Shown here: in pieces, positions 1-7,159 of the stretch | Position numbering within the stretch: the first letter of the stretch is position 1 | How the letters are laid out: each line of letters starts with the position of its first letter | Assembly (NCBI GenBank): GCA_026395915.1 | Contig: JAPLXU010000019.1 | Span: 1-40,404, forward strand | Length of the DNA stretch: 40,404 nt | Direction: 5' to 3' | Source of the DNA: Candidatus Nomurabacteria bacterium | GTDB taxonomy: Bacteria > Patescibacteriota > Minisyncoccia > Phycocordibacterales > UBA9973 | Notes under the pieces: model-generated | The model's database searches: none | What the model saw: the letters and a program-made list of their open reading frames with translations, nothing else | Told to the model about the DNA's origin: nothing | Translations under genes and position numbers: made by a program

Positions 1-19
1 GTCGGTAATATTGAACAAA

Positions 20-1585
20 ATGAATAATCAAACCAAAAAGTTTTTCATATATACTCGCAAGTCCACAGACGACAAAGACAGACAAGTCCGCAGTATTTCT
101 GATCAACTTTCGGAATTAAAAGAGTTGGCGATAAAAGAAAGTTTGGAAATAATTGATGTCTTTGTCGAAAAGCAGACCGCCAAAATACCAGGCCGTCCGG
201 TGTTTAATGAAATGATAGAACGAATGGAAAAAGGCGAAGCACAAGGTATTTTGGCGTGGCATCCGGATAGACTTGCTCGCAACTCGGTAGATGGAGGAAA
301 AATAATCTACCTCGTAGATACCAAAGTTATTTTAGATTTAAAATTCTCAACTTTTTGGTTTGATCCCACACCGCAAGGAAAGTTCATGCTCTCAATAGCA
401 TTCTCGCAATCCAAGTATTATGTAGATAATTTGTCGGAGAATATTAAAAGAGGACATAGAAACAAACTTAAAGATGGAATCTGGCCTCGAAACGCTCCGA
501 TGGGATATTTAAATGATAGTGAGAAGAAAATTATCATTCCCGACCCCGAGCGTGCGCCATATATCAAAAAAGCGTTCGAGGCATATGCAAGTGGAAAATA
601 TACTCTCCGACAAATTAGAGATATAATAACTGGACTTGGATTGCGCTCAATGAAAAGTGAAGAACTTTCCGTGTCAGTAATGCACGAGATTTTACGAAAC
701 CCAATATTTTGCGGACTTATGCGGTATGGGGGTGAAATCCACGAAGGAAAGCACGAACCGATTATCACAAAGAAACTTTTTGACCAATGTCAGGAAGTGA
801 TGATGAGAAAATCCAAACCGAAAGAAACTGGCTTCAAAACATATTTATATAGAGGATTTTTCCGTTGCGGAGAATGTGGCTGTTTTATCACGACTGAAAC
901 ACAAAAAGGACACAATTATCTCCGCTGTACCAAACGGAAAAATCCTTGTGAGCAAAAATATGTTCGCGAGGAAATCATCACTTCACAAATTAAGGAAAAT
1001 ATACAAAAAATTTCTTTGCCGCTCGATTGGGCAAAATGGATGATTGAAGAAAACAAAAAGGATCAATCATCCGAAATCCAATCGAGCGAGATTTTTTCTC
1101 AATCGACCAAAGACGAAATTTCTCTTTTGGATTCTAAAATCGAGAAGCTGATGAATGCGTATTTAGAGAACGCACTTTCGCTTGAAGAATATCGGGATGC
1201 TAAAAGTGCGTTGGTTAACGCAAAACAGCTTCTCAAAGAGAAATTATCGTCTTTTGAGAAAAAATCTCATAATCGGTTCGAACTCACAGAAAAATTCTTA
1301 AAGGACAATATTACCAACGTGGAATTGGCAAACGAAAAAACAAATGAAGAAAATCTTCATTTGTTCCAAAAAGTCAGTTCGAACTTTAAAATTCACAATC
1401 GAACTGTACTTTTTGAGCCACGCGGAGCGTGGAAAATCTTGGCGGGGTTTGGGTTTGGCGGGAATTCAGCCCAATCATCGGCGCTTTGCGCCGACGCATT
1501 TTTTGGCGGGGATGCTCTAACCCAGAATTTGCGGAGCCGGCGAGATTCGAACTCGCGAGGGGGTTTAAATCCCCTGCATCTTTAG
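20..1585 (+). CDS. Large serine recombinase (resolvase/invertase superfamily)
   Basis: Site-specific DNA recombinase, predicted cytoplasmic. The N-terminal resolvase domain (about residues 8-150) has the catalytic serine in YTRKST (Ser15 counting from the ATG at 20). A recombinase domain follows (about 155-260), then a zinc-ribbon with CGEC and a second cysteine pair (about 280-320), then a long charged coiled-coil. An in-frame TTG at 11 is an alternative start; the window edge hides the upstream signal. The last ~55 codons look non-native: they cross two small palindromes (1418-1432, 1479-1493) and then read antisense through tRNA-Ser(GCT), giving RRDSNSRGG from the T-arm, before a TAG in the anticodon region. 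I infer an integrated element whose recombinase end abuts the tRNA 3' end. The family call is strong; the biological C-terminus is uncertain. Confidence 0.9.
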   Translation: MNNQTKKFFIYTRKSTDDKDRQVRSISDQLSELKELAIKESLEIIDVFVEKQTAKIPGRPVFNEMIERMEKGEAQGILAWHPDRLARNSVDGGKIIYLVDTKVILDLKFSTFWFDPTPQGKFMLSIAFSQSKYYVDNLSENIKRGHRNKLKDGIWPRNAPMGYLNDSEKKIIIPDPERAPYIKKAFEAYASGKYTLRQIRDIITGLGLRSMKSEELSVSVMHEILRNPIFCGLMRYGGEIHEGKHEPIITKKLFDQCQEVMMRKSKPKETGFKTYLYRGFFRCGECGCFITTETQKGHNYLRCTKRKNPCEQKYVREEIITSQIKENIQKISLPLDWAKWMIEENKKDQSSEIQSSEIFSQSTKDEISLLDSKIEKLMNAYLENALSLEEYRDAKSALVNAKQLLKEKLSSFEKKSHNRFELTEKFLKDNITNVELANEKTNEENLHLFQKVSSNFKIHNRTVLFEPRGAWKILAGFGFGGNSAQSSALCADAFFGGDALTQNLRSRRDSNSRGGLNPLHL

Positions 1586-1620
1586 CAAAGATGTACCTTA
1601 GACCGCTCAGACACGGCTCC
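1532..1620 (-). tRNA. tRNA-Ser(GCT)
   Basis: Class II tRNA on the minus strand. Acceptor GGAGCCG pairs with CGGCTCC. The anticodon stem CATCT/AGATG holds loop TTGCTAA (anticodon GCT), followed by a long variable arm and a normal GTTCGAATC T-loop. The discriminator is G73, as in serine tRNAs. CCA is not encoded. Its 3' half overlaps the end of the serine-recombinase frame on the other strand. Confidence 0.95.
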
Positions 1621-1659
1621 TTCACACATATTTATTAACTTAATTACTTTAGCATATTA

Positions 1660-1688
1660 CTGCAATTTTTCCATTTTTAAGATATACT
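1660..1688 (+). promoter_or_regulatory. Promoter of tRNA-Ser(ACT)
   Basis: CTGCAA (1660-1665), a 17-bp spacer and TATACT (1683-1688) lie just upstream of the tRNA at 1702. The same CTGCAA reads TTGCAG on the other strand, with a weak TAAGTT 17 bp further on, so it may serve the divergent tRNA-Ser(GCT) as well. Confidence 0.5.
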
Positions 1689-1701
1689 CTTTTTGTATTT
1701 T

Positions 1702-1788
1702 GGATGAGTGACCGAGTGGCTTAAGGTAGCGGTTTACTAAACCGCCGTCCCCTAAAAAGGACCGTGAGTTCGAATCTCACCTCATCCG
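1702..1788 (+). tRNA. tRNA-Ser with unusual ACT anticodon
   Basis: Class II tRNA fold: acceptor GGATGAG with CTCATCC, D-arm ACCGAGTGGCTTAAGGT, anticodon stem GCGGT/ACCGC, variable arm GTCC...GGAC, T-arm GTGAG-TTCGAAT-CTCAC, discriminator G. The seven-base loop TTACTAA gives anticodon ACT. AGU/AGC serine codons are normally read by GCT, and a GCT tRNA lies 80 bp away. An A34 serine tRNA for a split codon box is rare. CCA is not encoded. The fold is intact, so I call it a gene rather than a remnant. Confidence 0.85.
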
Positions 1789-1795
1789 CAAAAAA

Positions 1796-1830
1796 CCGAA
1801 CGGCTCATTTTCACCATTTGAGCCGTTCGG
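1796..1830. terminator. Hairpin after tRNA-Ser(ACT)
   Basis: A perfect 12-bp stem (CCGAACGGCTCA and its complement) with an 11-nt loop directly follows the tRNA. The U-run is weak in the + direction (CTACATAGTTTTT), but six T's follow the stem in the minus direction, so it may act on both strands. Confidence 0.6.
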
Positions 1831-1893
1831 CTACATAGTTTTTACATTTTTAAAAAGCTATTTTGCATCTAAAAATTTTGGTATAATCAAAAT

Positions 1894-2463
1894 ATGAACA
1901 TCGAAGTCGAAGTAAAGGTAAAGATAGATAACTTCCGGGAAATAAAGAAAAAAGTCTCGACTATTGGAAAATTGATAAAAACAATAAAACAAATTGACGA
2001 TTATTATATCCCTTGCCATAGAGATTTCTTTGCTCAAAAACCGCACCCGACAGAATGGATGAGAATAAAAACAAATCCTGATAAAACTTTTTTTGAATAC
2101 GACAGATCCATGAAAAGAACAGAAGCTGGCGGACAAGGATACGCGGAGGAATACGAAACGGAAATTTCCAATGCTGGAGAATTCAAGAAAATTTTAGAAT
2201 TTCTAGATTTTAAAAAAGTCATCACAGTCGAAAAACAGAGAGAATACTGGATGTGCGGAAATATGGAAATTGCCTTGGATTATATAAAAGGACTAGGCTA
2301 TTTTATAGAAGCCGAAGCGAAAGGAAATTTCAAAAACACAAAAGAAGCAAAAAGGACTTGCATTAGACTCTTGGAAGACCTAGGTATAAAAGACGTTGAA
2401 AATAACCAAATAAAAACAGGATACCCACAATTACTTATGGCTTCGTGGAAAAAAGGTAAATAA
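1894..2463 (+). CDS. CYTH-domain protein (class IV adenylate cyclase / triphosphatase-like)
   Basis: 189 aa. The signature ExExK is at residues 4-8 (EVEVK), followed by the alternating basic/acidic strands of a triphosphate tunnel, including WMRIK, EYETEI and ALDYIKGLGYFIEAE. CYTH enzymes cleave triphosphates (thiamine triphosphate, polyphosphate) or cyclise ATP; the sequence does not say which. It fits the CyaB/ThTPase-like subgroup. A TATAAT at 1882-1887 ends 6 nt before the ATG and no SD is visible, so the mRNA is probably leaderless. A second CYTH gene lies at 16226-16780 with little obvious similarity beyond the fold, so recent duplication is unlikely. Confidence 0.8.
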   Translation: MNIEVEVKVKIDNFREIKKKVSTIGKLIKTIKQIDDYYIPCHRDFFAQKPHPTEWMRIKTNPDKTFFEYDRSMKRTEAGGQGYAEEYETEISNAGEFKKILEFLDFKKVITVEKQREYWMCGNMEIALDYIKGLGYFIEAEAKGNFKNTKEAKRTCIRLLEDLGIKDVENNQIKTGYPQLLMASWKKGK

Positions 2464-2468
2464 TATTT

Positions 2469-2795
2469 TTAGACTTTTTTACTTACCCCCTTCCACTCCT
2501 TTTTTAGTTTCTTGGCAAACGCTTTTATTTCTTTTTCGTGAGCCTTGTATTGTTTAGCATAATTTTCAGAAATAACATCCACCGCTTTGTGATAGACAGG
2601 AAGACTGACTTCTTTCACTTTTTTTATCTCGCTTTCTACTTCTTTTTTCATCTTGAGGAAAAGCGCCTCCGCTTTTTTTTGATGAACTTTAGCATTCGGT
2701 CCGAGCAAGTAATATGCTCCAACACCTATCGCCGCTAACCCCGCGCCTACTGCAACTTTTTTTCCAACTGACATCCCTTTTTTTGTATTTTTCAT
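2469..2795 (-). CDS. Small membrane-anchored coiled-coil protein (YtxH-like)
   Basis: 108 aa. The Lys-rich N-terminus is followed by one hydrophobic segment (about residues 14-32, VAVGAGLAAIGVGAYYLLG), then an amphipathic Lys/Glu-rich helix to the end. This resembles YtxH-type proteins: one membrane anchor and a cytoplasmic coiled coil, function unknown. It converges with the CYTH gene (5 bp between the stops). It lies 42 bp downstream of another small membrane protein on the same strand, and the gap is filled by an AT-rich ACTTTATAA repeat. No catalytic motif is visible. Confidence 0.6.
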   Translation of the reverse strand: MKNTKKGMSVGKKVAVGAGLAAIGVGAYYLLGPNAKVHQKKAEALFLKMKKEVESEIKKVKEVSLPVYHKAVDVISENYAKQYKAHEKEIKAFAKKLKKEWKGVSKKV

Positions 2796-2837
2796 ATATT
2801 TTACTTTATTAACTTTCCACTTTATAAACTTTATAAC

Positions 2838-3095
2838 TCACTTAAAATCTTTGCGACTCCTTCTCTTTTTTCTAAAAAGAAAATTAAAAATTGCGCTGTC
2901 TTTCATATCTTCGACCATTTCTTTTGTCGTGTCCCCTATTTCGTCTATGTCTTTCTCTACTTTATTTAAAATTTTTGAAAAAGTATTCGTCGCGCGGATG
3001 AGGTAAAATAAAAATATCGCTGCCAAAATCCAAAGAGTAACAAATCCAATTGAAGAAATAAAAAAGAAAACTTGTGATTGCATTAATGGGTTCAT
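2838..3095 (-). CDS. Small single-span membrane protein, function unknown
   Basis: 85 aa. One strong transmembrane helix (about residues 8-32), then a Lys/Asp/Glu helical segment and a very basic tail (FRKKRRSRKDF). The layout resembles DUF948-type proteins but the match is not secure. A TGCTATAAT box (TATAAT on minus at 3102-3107) ends 6 nt before the ATG, predicting a leaderless mRNA. The gene is divergent from recG, and probably shares a transcript with the YtxH-like gene downstream. Confidence 0.55.
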   Translation of the reverse strand: MNPLMQSQVFFFISSIGFVTLWILAAIFLFYLIRATNTFSKILNKVEKDIDEIGDTTKEMVEDMKDSAIFNFLFRKKRRSRKDFK

Positions 3096-3101
3096 AAGTT
3101 A

Positions 3102-3135
3102 ATTATAGCATATATTTCATTTTTAGTTATATAAT
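3102..3135. promoter_or_regulatory. Back-to-back leaderless -10 boxes
   Basis: The 46-bp gap between the divergent genes holds TATAAT on minus (3102-3107, with an extended TGC) and TATAAT on plus (3130-3135). Each ends 6 nt from its own ATG, so both transcripts would begin at or next to the start codon. Confidence 0.6.
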
Positions 3136-3141
3136 TCAGAT

Positions 3142-5502
3142 ATGCAATTGCAAGACAAACTGGAGGAAAAATTCCGTTTGGATATTAACCAAAAAAGGGC
3201 CTTAAATAGACTCAAGCTTTTTTCTGTTTCAGATCTGCTCTTTCACTTCCCTGTCAGATATAGCGACATAAGCGAGGTAAAAAAAATTATAGACCTAGTT
3301 CCCGGAGATACAGCAACCGTGTATGGAAAAGTTTCAGATTTGAAAACCAAAAAGGGCTTCCGTTCAAAAGTTCCCATGGCAGAGGGCAAGATCGAAGATC
3401 TGTCCGGCAAAATAAAAATAATTTGGTTCAATCAAGCCTATCTGGCAAAAATGATCCACGAAGGCGACAGCGTGAAATTGACAGGCAAAGTGACAAAGAA
3501 CAAAAGTGGAATTTATTTAGCAAATCCAGAATTTGAGAAGATGCCGAATATGCCGATAGATTCTCATGATAGTCTTTTTAAAACCTCACCCCAGCCCTCT
3601 CCTGAAAGGAGAGGGAGCGAATCCTCCTCCCCCTTCGGGGGAGGTCTGGAGAGGGTTGGATTTTCATATCCCGTTTACGCTGAAACTCGCGGAATAACTT
3701 CAAAATGGTTTTATCACGCAATAGAAAAAATACTTAGAGATAAAACTTTGGACAATATAGTAGATTATGTCCCGGCTGATATTTTGAAAAAATACAACTT
3801 ACCGACTTTGAAAACCGCGCTCATTTGGATTCATAAACCGAAAAATAAAGACGACGCCGAATCGGCGCGCAAAAGATTCGCTTTTGAAGAAGTTTTTTGC
3901 ATTCAACTCGAACGCCAGCATGACAAATTCGAATACAGAAAAAATAAATCTTTCCAAATAAAAACAACGGAAAAAGAAGTGGAAGAATTTCTGCAAAGGT
4001 TTCCTTTCAATGCCACCAATTCGCAAAAAAAATCTATCGAAACGATTTTGAGCAATATGGCAAAAACTTTTCCAATGTCCCGACTGCTCGAAGGCGACGT
4101 CGGCTCCGGCAAGACTGCTGTAGCCGCAACAGCAGCGTATGCCGTAGTAAATACTAGACCTCCGAAAAATTCTGTGGAGGACGGTCCTTCACAAACATTT
4201 GGCAATTTACAAGTCGCCTACATGGCGCCGACAGAAATTTTGGCGACTCAACATTTTGAATCTTTTATAGAGTATTTTGCACCCCGACGTGACGTCGGGG
4301 CAGGTCTGCCTATAAATATCGGGCTAATTACCGGATCCGGCTGTAGAAAGTTTCCTTCAAAATTAAATCCAACCGGATGGACAACAATTTCCCGAGCGCA
4401 ACTTTTAAAATGGGTGGCAAATGGAGAAATACCGATTTTGATAGGTACTCACGCTCTCATTCAAAAATCTGTGAAATTCAAAAACTTGGCGCTCGTCGTG
4501 ATTGATGAACAACATCGATTCGGCACGGCACAAAGAAGAAAACTTGTCCGCAAAGACAACATCGCCCCGCACTTGCTTTCGATGACAGCCACCCCCATCC
4601 CCCGCACTCTCGCCCTTACCATTTATGGAGACCTCGATCTTTCGCTTCTCGACGAAATGCCCGCCGGCAGAAAACAAATAATCACAGAAATCGTAACGCC
4701 AAACAAAAGAGAGCAAACTTACGAGCAGATACGACAAGAATTGAAAAATGGTAGACAGCTCTATGTGATCTGCCCGAGAATTTTTGAAGCAGAGGAAGCC
4801 CCAGCAGAATTTCCTTCGCGGGGTCTCTCGCAGGGCGACGGCCCGAGAGTGAGCGCTCGGCTAGCAAGCCGAGACAGCGACCCCGCGAAGGAATATTCTG
4901 CTGGGGCGAAACTTGAAATGAAAGCAGTCACGACAGAAGCTAAGCGTCTAAAAAAAGAAATCTTCCAAGAATACGAAATTGGCGTGCTTCATAGCAAAAT
5001 GTCCAAAGAAAAAAAAGAAGAAGTGATGCAAAAATTTTCATCGGGAGAAATAAACATTCTCTGCGCGACTTCCGTGGTGGAAGTCGGAGTGAATGTCCAA
5101 AATGCAACGATGATAATCATCGAGGGCGCGGAACGTTTCGGCTTGGCGCAACTCCACCAGCTTCGCGGACGCGTTATCAGAAGTTCGCATCAAGCTTACT
5201 GTTTTATTTTTGCCGAAGCAAAAAGCGAAAAAACCATAGCTCGTCTGAAAGCGTTAAAAACCGCCAAGAATGGTTTTGAATTGGCAGAACTCGATCTCAC
5301 TTTGCGTGGCGCAGGCGAACTCGGAGGCACAAAACAGTGGGGCATCACCGACCTCGGCATGGAAGCGATAAAAAATATAAAAATGGTTGAAGCTGCGAGA
5401 ACCGAGGCCATCCGTTTGATCGAAGAAGATCCCGAACTTGCCAAGTATCCCCTCTTGAAACAGAAGGTCCATCAAAAAGCTGGCGAGTTTCATTTTGAAT
5501 AA
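3142..5502 (+). CDS. recG: ATP-dependent DNA helicase RecG
   Basis: Remodels stalled forks and Holliday junctions. An N-terminal wedge/OB region (about 1-150) is followed by helicase motifs: Walker A GDVGSGKT (about 320), APTEILA, DEQHRFG (motif II), SMTATPIPRT (motif III), then the second RecA domain with TSVVEVGVNV and QLHQLRGRV. The C-terminus ends in FHFE. At 786 aa it is ~95 aa longer than typical RecG. The surplus sits in four palindromic inserts (about 3581-3663, 4157-4189, 4282-4300, 4798-4907), all in frame and all in linkers between conserved motifs. Every catalytic motif is intact, so the protein is probably functional. TATAAT at 3130-3135 and the lack of an SD suggest a leaderless mRNA. 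Confidence 0.95.
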   Translation: MQLQDKLEEKFRLDINQKRALNRLKLFSVSDLLFHFPVRYSDISEVKKIIDLVPGDTATVYGKVSDLKTKKGFRSKVPMAEGKIEDLSGKIKIIWFNQAYLAKMIHEGDSVKLTGKVTKNKSGIYLANPEFEKMPNMPIDSHDSLFKTSPQPSPERRGSESSSPFGGGLERVGFSYPVYAETRGITSKWFYHAIEKILRDKTLDNIVDYVPADILKKYNLPTLKTALIWIHKPKNKDDAESARKRFAFEEVFCIQLERQHDKFEYRKNKSFQIKTTEKEVEEFLQRFPFNATNSQKKSIETILSNMAKTFPMSRLLEGDVGSGKTAVAATAAYAVVNTRPPKNSVEDGPSQTFGNLQVAYMAPTEILATQHFESFIEYFAPRRDVGAGLPINIGLITGSGCRKFPSKLNPTGWTTISRAQLLKWVANGEIPILIGTHALIQKSVKFKNLALVVIDEQHRFGTAQRRKLVRKDNIAPHLLSMTATPIPRTLALTIYGDLDLSLLDEMPAGRKQIITEIVTPNKREQTYEQIRQELKNGRQLYVICPRIFEAEEAPAEFPSRGLSQGDGPRVSARLASRDSDPAKEYSAGAKLEMKAVTTEAKRLKKEIFQEYEIGVLHSKMSKEKKEEVMQKFSSGEINILCATSVVEVGVNVQNATMIIIEGAERFGLAQLHQLRGRVIRSSHQAYCFIFAEAKSEKTIARLKALKTAKNGFELAELDLTLRGAGELGGTKQWGITDLGMEAIKNIKMVEAARTEAIRLIEEDPELAKYPLLKQKVHQKAGEFHFE
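3581..3663. repeat. Palindromic repeat inserted in frame in recG (family b)
   Basis: About 84 bp encoding a low-complexity Pro/Ser/Gly/Arg peptide between the RecG wedge domain and SYPVYAE. It contains the hairpins CTCTCC-TGAA-GGAGAG and CCTCCCCC-TTC-GGGGGAGG. Its first ~33 bases nearly match the repeat at 18441-18474 beside the DUF559 gene. The length is a multiple of three and it has no stop in this frame. Confidence 0.85.
4157..4189. repeat. Small palindrome inserted in recG (near Walker A)
   Basis: An imperfect inverted repeat (GACCTCC...GGAGGAC) ends in AGGACGGTCCTT, a motif shared with the palindrome at 27543-27582. It encodes extra residues between AAYAVV and LQVAYMAPTEILA, where RecG normally has only a short link. 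Confidence 0.6.
4282..4300. repeat. CCCCGACGT palindrome inside recG
   Basis: Perfect 9-bp arms (CCCCGACGT/ACGTCGGGG) around one base. It encodes part of the insert APRRDVGAGLP between the FESFIEYF helix and INIGLITGS. Confidence 0.65.
4798..4907. repeat. 110-bp nested palindrome inserted in frame in recG
   Basis: The outer arms (4798-4825 and 4879-4907) are 28-29 nt and complementary except for one extra base. Two inner stem-loops (CTCTCG/CGAGAG and CTCGGCT/AGCCGAG) would make a three-way junction. It encodes the extra segment after YVICPRIFEAEE in the second RecA domain, and the frame is kept. Confidence 0.85.
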
Positions 5503-5516
5503 ATAAACAAAAAAAA

Positions 5517-5544
5517 CGGCGGGGAGGATTTCACCTCCCAGCCG
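5517..5544 (-). terminator. Terminator of the MazG-like gene
   Basis: Stem CGGC-G-GGGAGG / CCTCCC-A-GCCG with a 6-nt loop. On the minus strand it is followed by a run of eight T's, the right side for the minus-strand gene ending at 5568. In the + direction (recG) it has no good U-run. Confidence 0.75.
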
Positions 5545-5567
5545 CGCGCGATTTCGTTTTCATTTCT

Positions 5568-6281
5568 TCATCCCGATTTTTCACGGGGAGACACAGTCGT
5601 TGTCGCTGGAAACATACATTGGCAAGGGACCAAGTGACATTTACAACAGCCATCAGCAAAGTGTTTCTCCATGTGTTCTGCCAAACTGATCTTGGAACAA
5701 GTCGCTACACCGAAAAGGTGTGCTAGGACATCACAGAGTTCCTCTACTGAATCAGCAAGAAACTCCTGCCGACTTGTTCCAGTGAGATTATCTATTGCCT
5801 CGAGCACTTCACAAAGCTCCTCAATGAGATGCCCACTCTCAGCTAAAGCATTATTGTTTGGATAAATCTTACCGAACATAGCCTGAAACTCGTCGAGGGT
5901 TCGTGGACACTCGGCAACGATTTTCAAGGGAATCACAGTCTCCCTTCCTTCTTTAGTCAGTTTGCACATACACGGACCAAATCCACAATGAGAACAAGCC
6001 CCCGGATAACGTTTCCACAGCTCATTTTCAATGTCGGCGCCGAGTTTGTTGGCCAAGGCAAGTGACCAACTAAAGGTCATGACAAGATGAAACGCAATCG
6101 CATTGATGTCATTGCATCTGGCAGCCTTGTGCAAGCGTCCACCGAATCTTCCGATGCGTGCCACGATGCGCAAGGGATCGAAGAAGAGTCGGTTGTTTGA
6201 TCCGTAGATACGTTCATTGAGAGCTTGCATGTCTTTCAATGAATAATTCCTTATCGGACCAGCAGTTGTCATATTGCACAT
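5568..6281 (-). CDS. Tandem MazG-like nucleotide pyrophosphohydrolase with zinc-knuckle motifs
   Basis: 237 aa, two similar halves. The second half has the MazG-type metal motif: EELCE at about residue 162, then EELCD about 28 residues on (EExxE...ExxD). The first half has the related fold but keeps fewer acidic residues. Each half ends with a Cys-rich knuckle (CSHCGFGPCMC; CCKCHLVPCQC), probably zinc-binding. MazG-fold enzymes hydrolyse (d)NTPs to NMP and PPi, often as house-cleaning; the substrate here is unknown. Unlike most neighbours it has a consensus promoter (6334-6362), a ~50-nt leader, a clear SD (GGAGAA, 6 nt before the ATG) and a strong terminator. This suggests a gene expressed on its own and possibly acquired. 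Confidence 0.6.
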   Translation of the reverse strand: MCNMTTAGPIRNYSLKDMQALNERIYGSNNRLFFDPLRIVARIGRFGGRLHKAARCNDINAIAFHLVMTFSWSLALANKLGADIENELWKRYPGACSHCGFGPCMCKLTKEGRETVIPLKIVAECPRTLDEFQAMFGKIYPNNNALAESGHLIEELCEVLEAIDNLTGTSRQEFLADSVEELCDVLAHLFGVATCSKISLAEHMEKHFADGCCKCHLVPCQCMFPATTTVSPREKSG

Positions 6282-6333
6282 AGTTAATTCTCCAAGTGTA
6301 TTCTGTTATGTTAAACCACATTTGTTTAATTTC

Positions 6334-6362
6334 AAATTACACTACAAATCAACATCTGTCAA
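6334..6362 (-). promoter_or_regulatory. Promoter of the MazG-like gene
   Basis: Minus strand: TTGACA (6357-6362), a 17-bp spacer and TAATTT (6334-6339). The predicted start near 6328 gives a leader of about 45-50 nt with GGAGAA before the ATG at 6281. Confidence 0.55.
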
Positions 6363-6387
6363 TCCATCTCTTACAGGCGAGAGAATT

Positions 6388-7152
6388 TCATTTTGAATAA
6401 AATTCAAATTTAAAATCGGCAAAATAGACAGTTTCATTTTTTGTTGGCGCCCAATCTGGCCAAATACCACCAAAGAAAGTTGTGAAATTAAAATTATCAA
6501 TTCCAAAAATTGCGCCTTTCGCTCGAAAAGCCCCTTTTTGATTGAGTGCTAGCTTTCCATCTAACCAAGACAAAATTTGACCATCTCTTTCACCTGGCGC
6601 ATTCATTGTTATTTCAGTTTTGACTGTATGCCACTGACCAGGAATAAATCGAAGAATAGAATGATTTCCATTTACGTCCGTCCATGGCAAATCATCACCC
6701 CATTTTTTATCTGGCGCTCGCTCCATCCAATACATATATTGAAATATTTGACCCTGCTGTCGCCACATAATTCTTGCTGAAAAACCATCCGAGCCATCAG
6801 ATTTTTTACCTCCTCCTGGAGATGTGCCTCCAGAAAGACCTGGCAACTTTCCACCTTTTACGAAATCAAAACCAATGGGAAACATTACTTGATATTCAAC
6901 AGTACACCTTAAAAATGATTCACCGAACTTTAGTCTCCACTGTGCACCTCCACCATCTTCCTCTTGACCAGTTTTTCCTTTAGGATATTTAATCTCTAGT
7001 GCATGACGTGACTTATTGATTGGATCTTCGACAATGTTACACCGACCACTGCCAGCACCCATAATTCGAGGTGGATTGTTCCAGTCTAGATTTATCTGAT
7101 CTTTTGTATACAAACCTAGAGGACAATTATTAAAACTAATATTTTTATTCAT
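6388..7152 (-). CDS. Polysaccharide lyase family 14-like (alginate-lyase-fold) protein
   Basis: 254 aa from the ATG at 7152. Lyase-like strands are visible: VEYQVMFPIGFDFV, GGKLPGLSGG, DGFSARIMWR, QYMYW, then PGQWHTVKTEI, NAPGERDGQI and SWLDGKLA. This pattern matches PL14/alginate-lyase-like jelly rolls that cleave uronate polysaccharides. No signal peptide is visible, which is odd for a polysaccharide enzyme. A longer frame upstream is rejected because it reads through tRNA-Ile. The ATG lies 7 nt after the tRNA 3' end, so tRNA processing may create a nearly leaderless mRNA. The true substrate, and whether the protein is secreted, are unknown. Confidence 0.65.
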   Translation of the reverse strand: MNKNISFNNCPLGLYTKDQINLDWNNPPRIMGAGSGRCNIVEDPINKSRHALEIKYPKGKTGQEEDGGGAQWRLKFGESFLRCTVEYQVMFPIGFDFVKGGKLPGLSGGTSPGGGKKSDGSDGFSARIMWRQQGQIFQYMYWMERAPDKKWGDDLPWTDVNGNHSILRFIPGQWHTVKTEITMNAPGERDGQILSWLDGKLALNQKGAFRAKGAIFGIDNFNFTTFFGGIWPDWAPTKNETVYFADFKFEFYSK

Positions 7153-7159
7153 ACAATTG

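Noticed and set aside
1-1620. Prophage
   Set aside because: Only a recombinase is present; no structural, packaging or lysis genes occur in the window.
1429-1638. Small proteins around tRNA-Ser(GCT)
   Set aside because: Both strands' short frames here are translations of the tRNA and its flanking palindromes.
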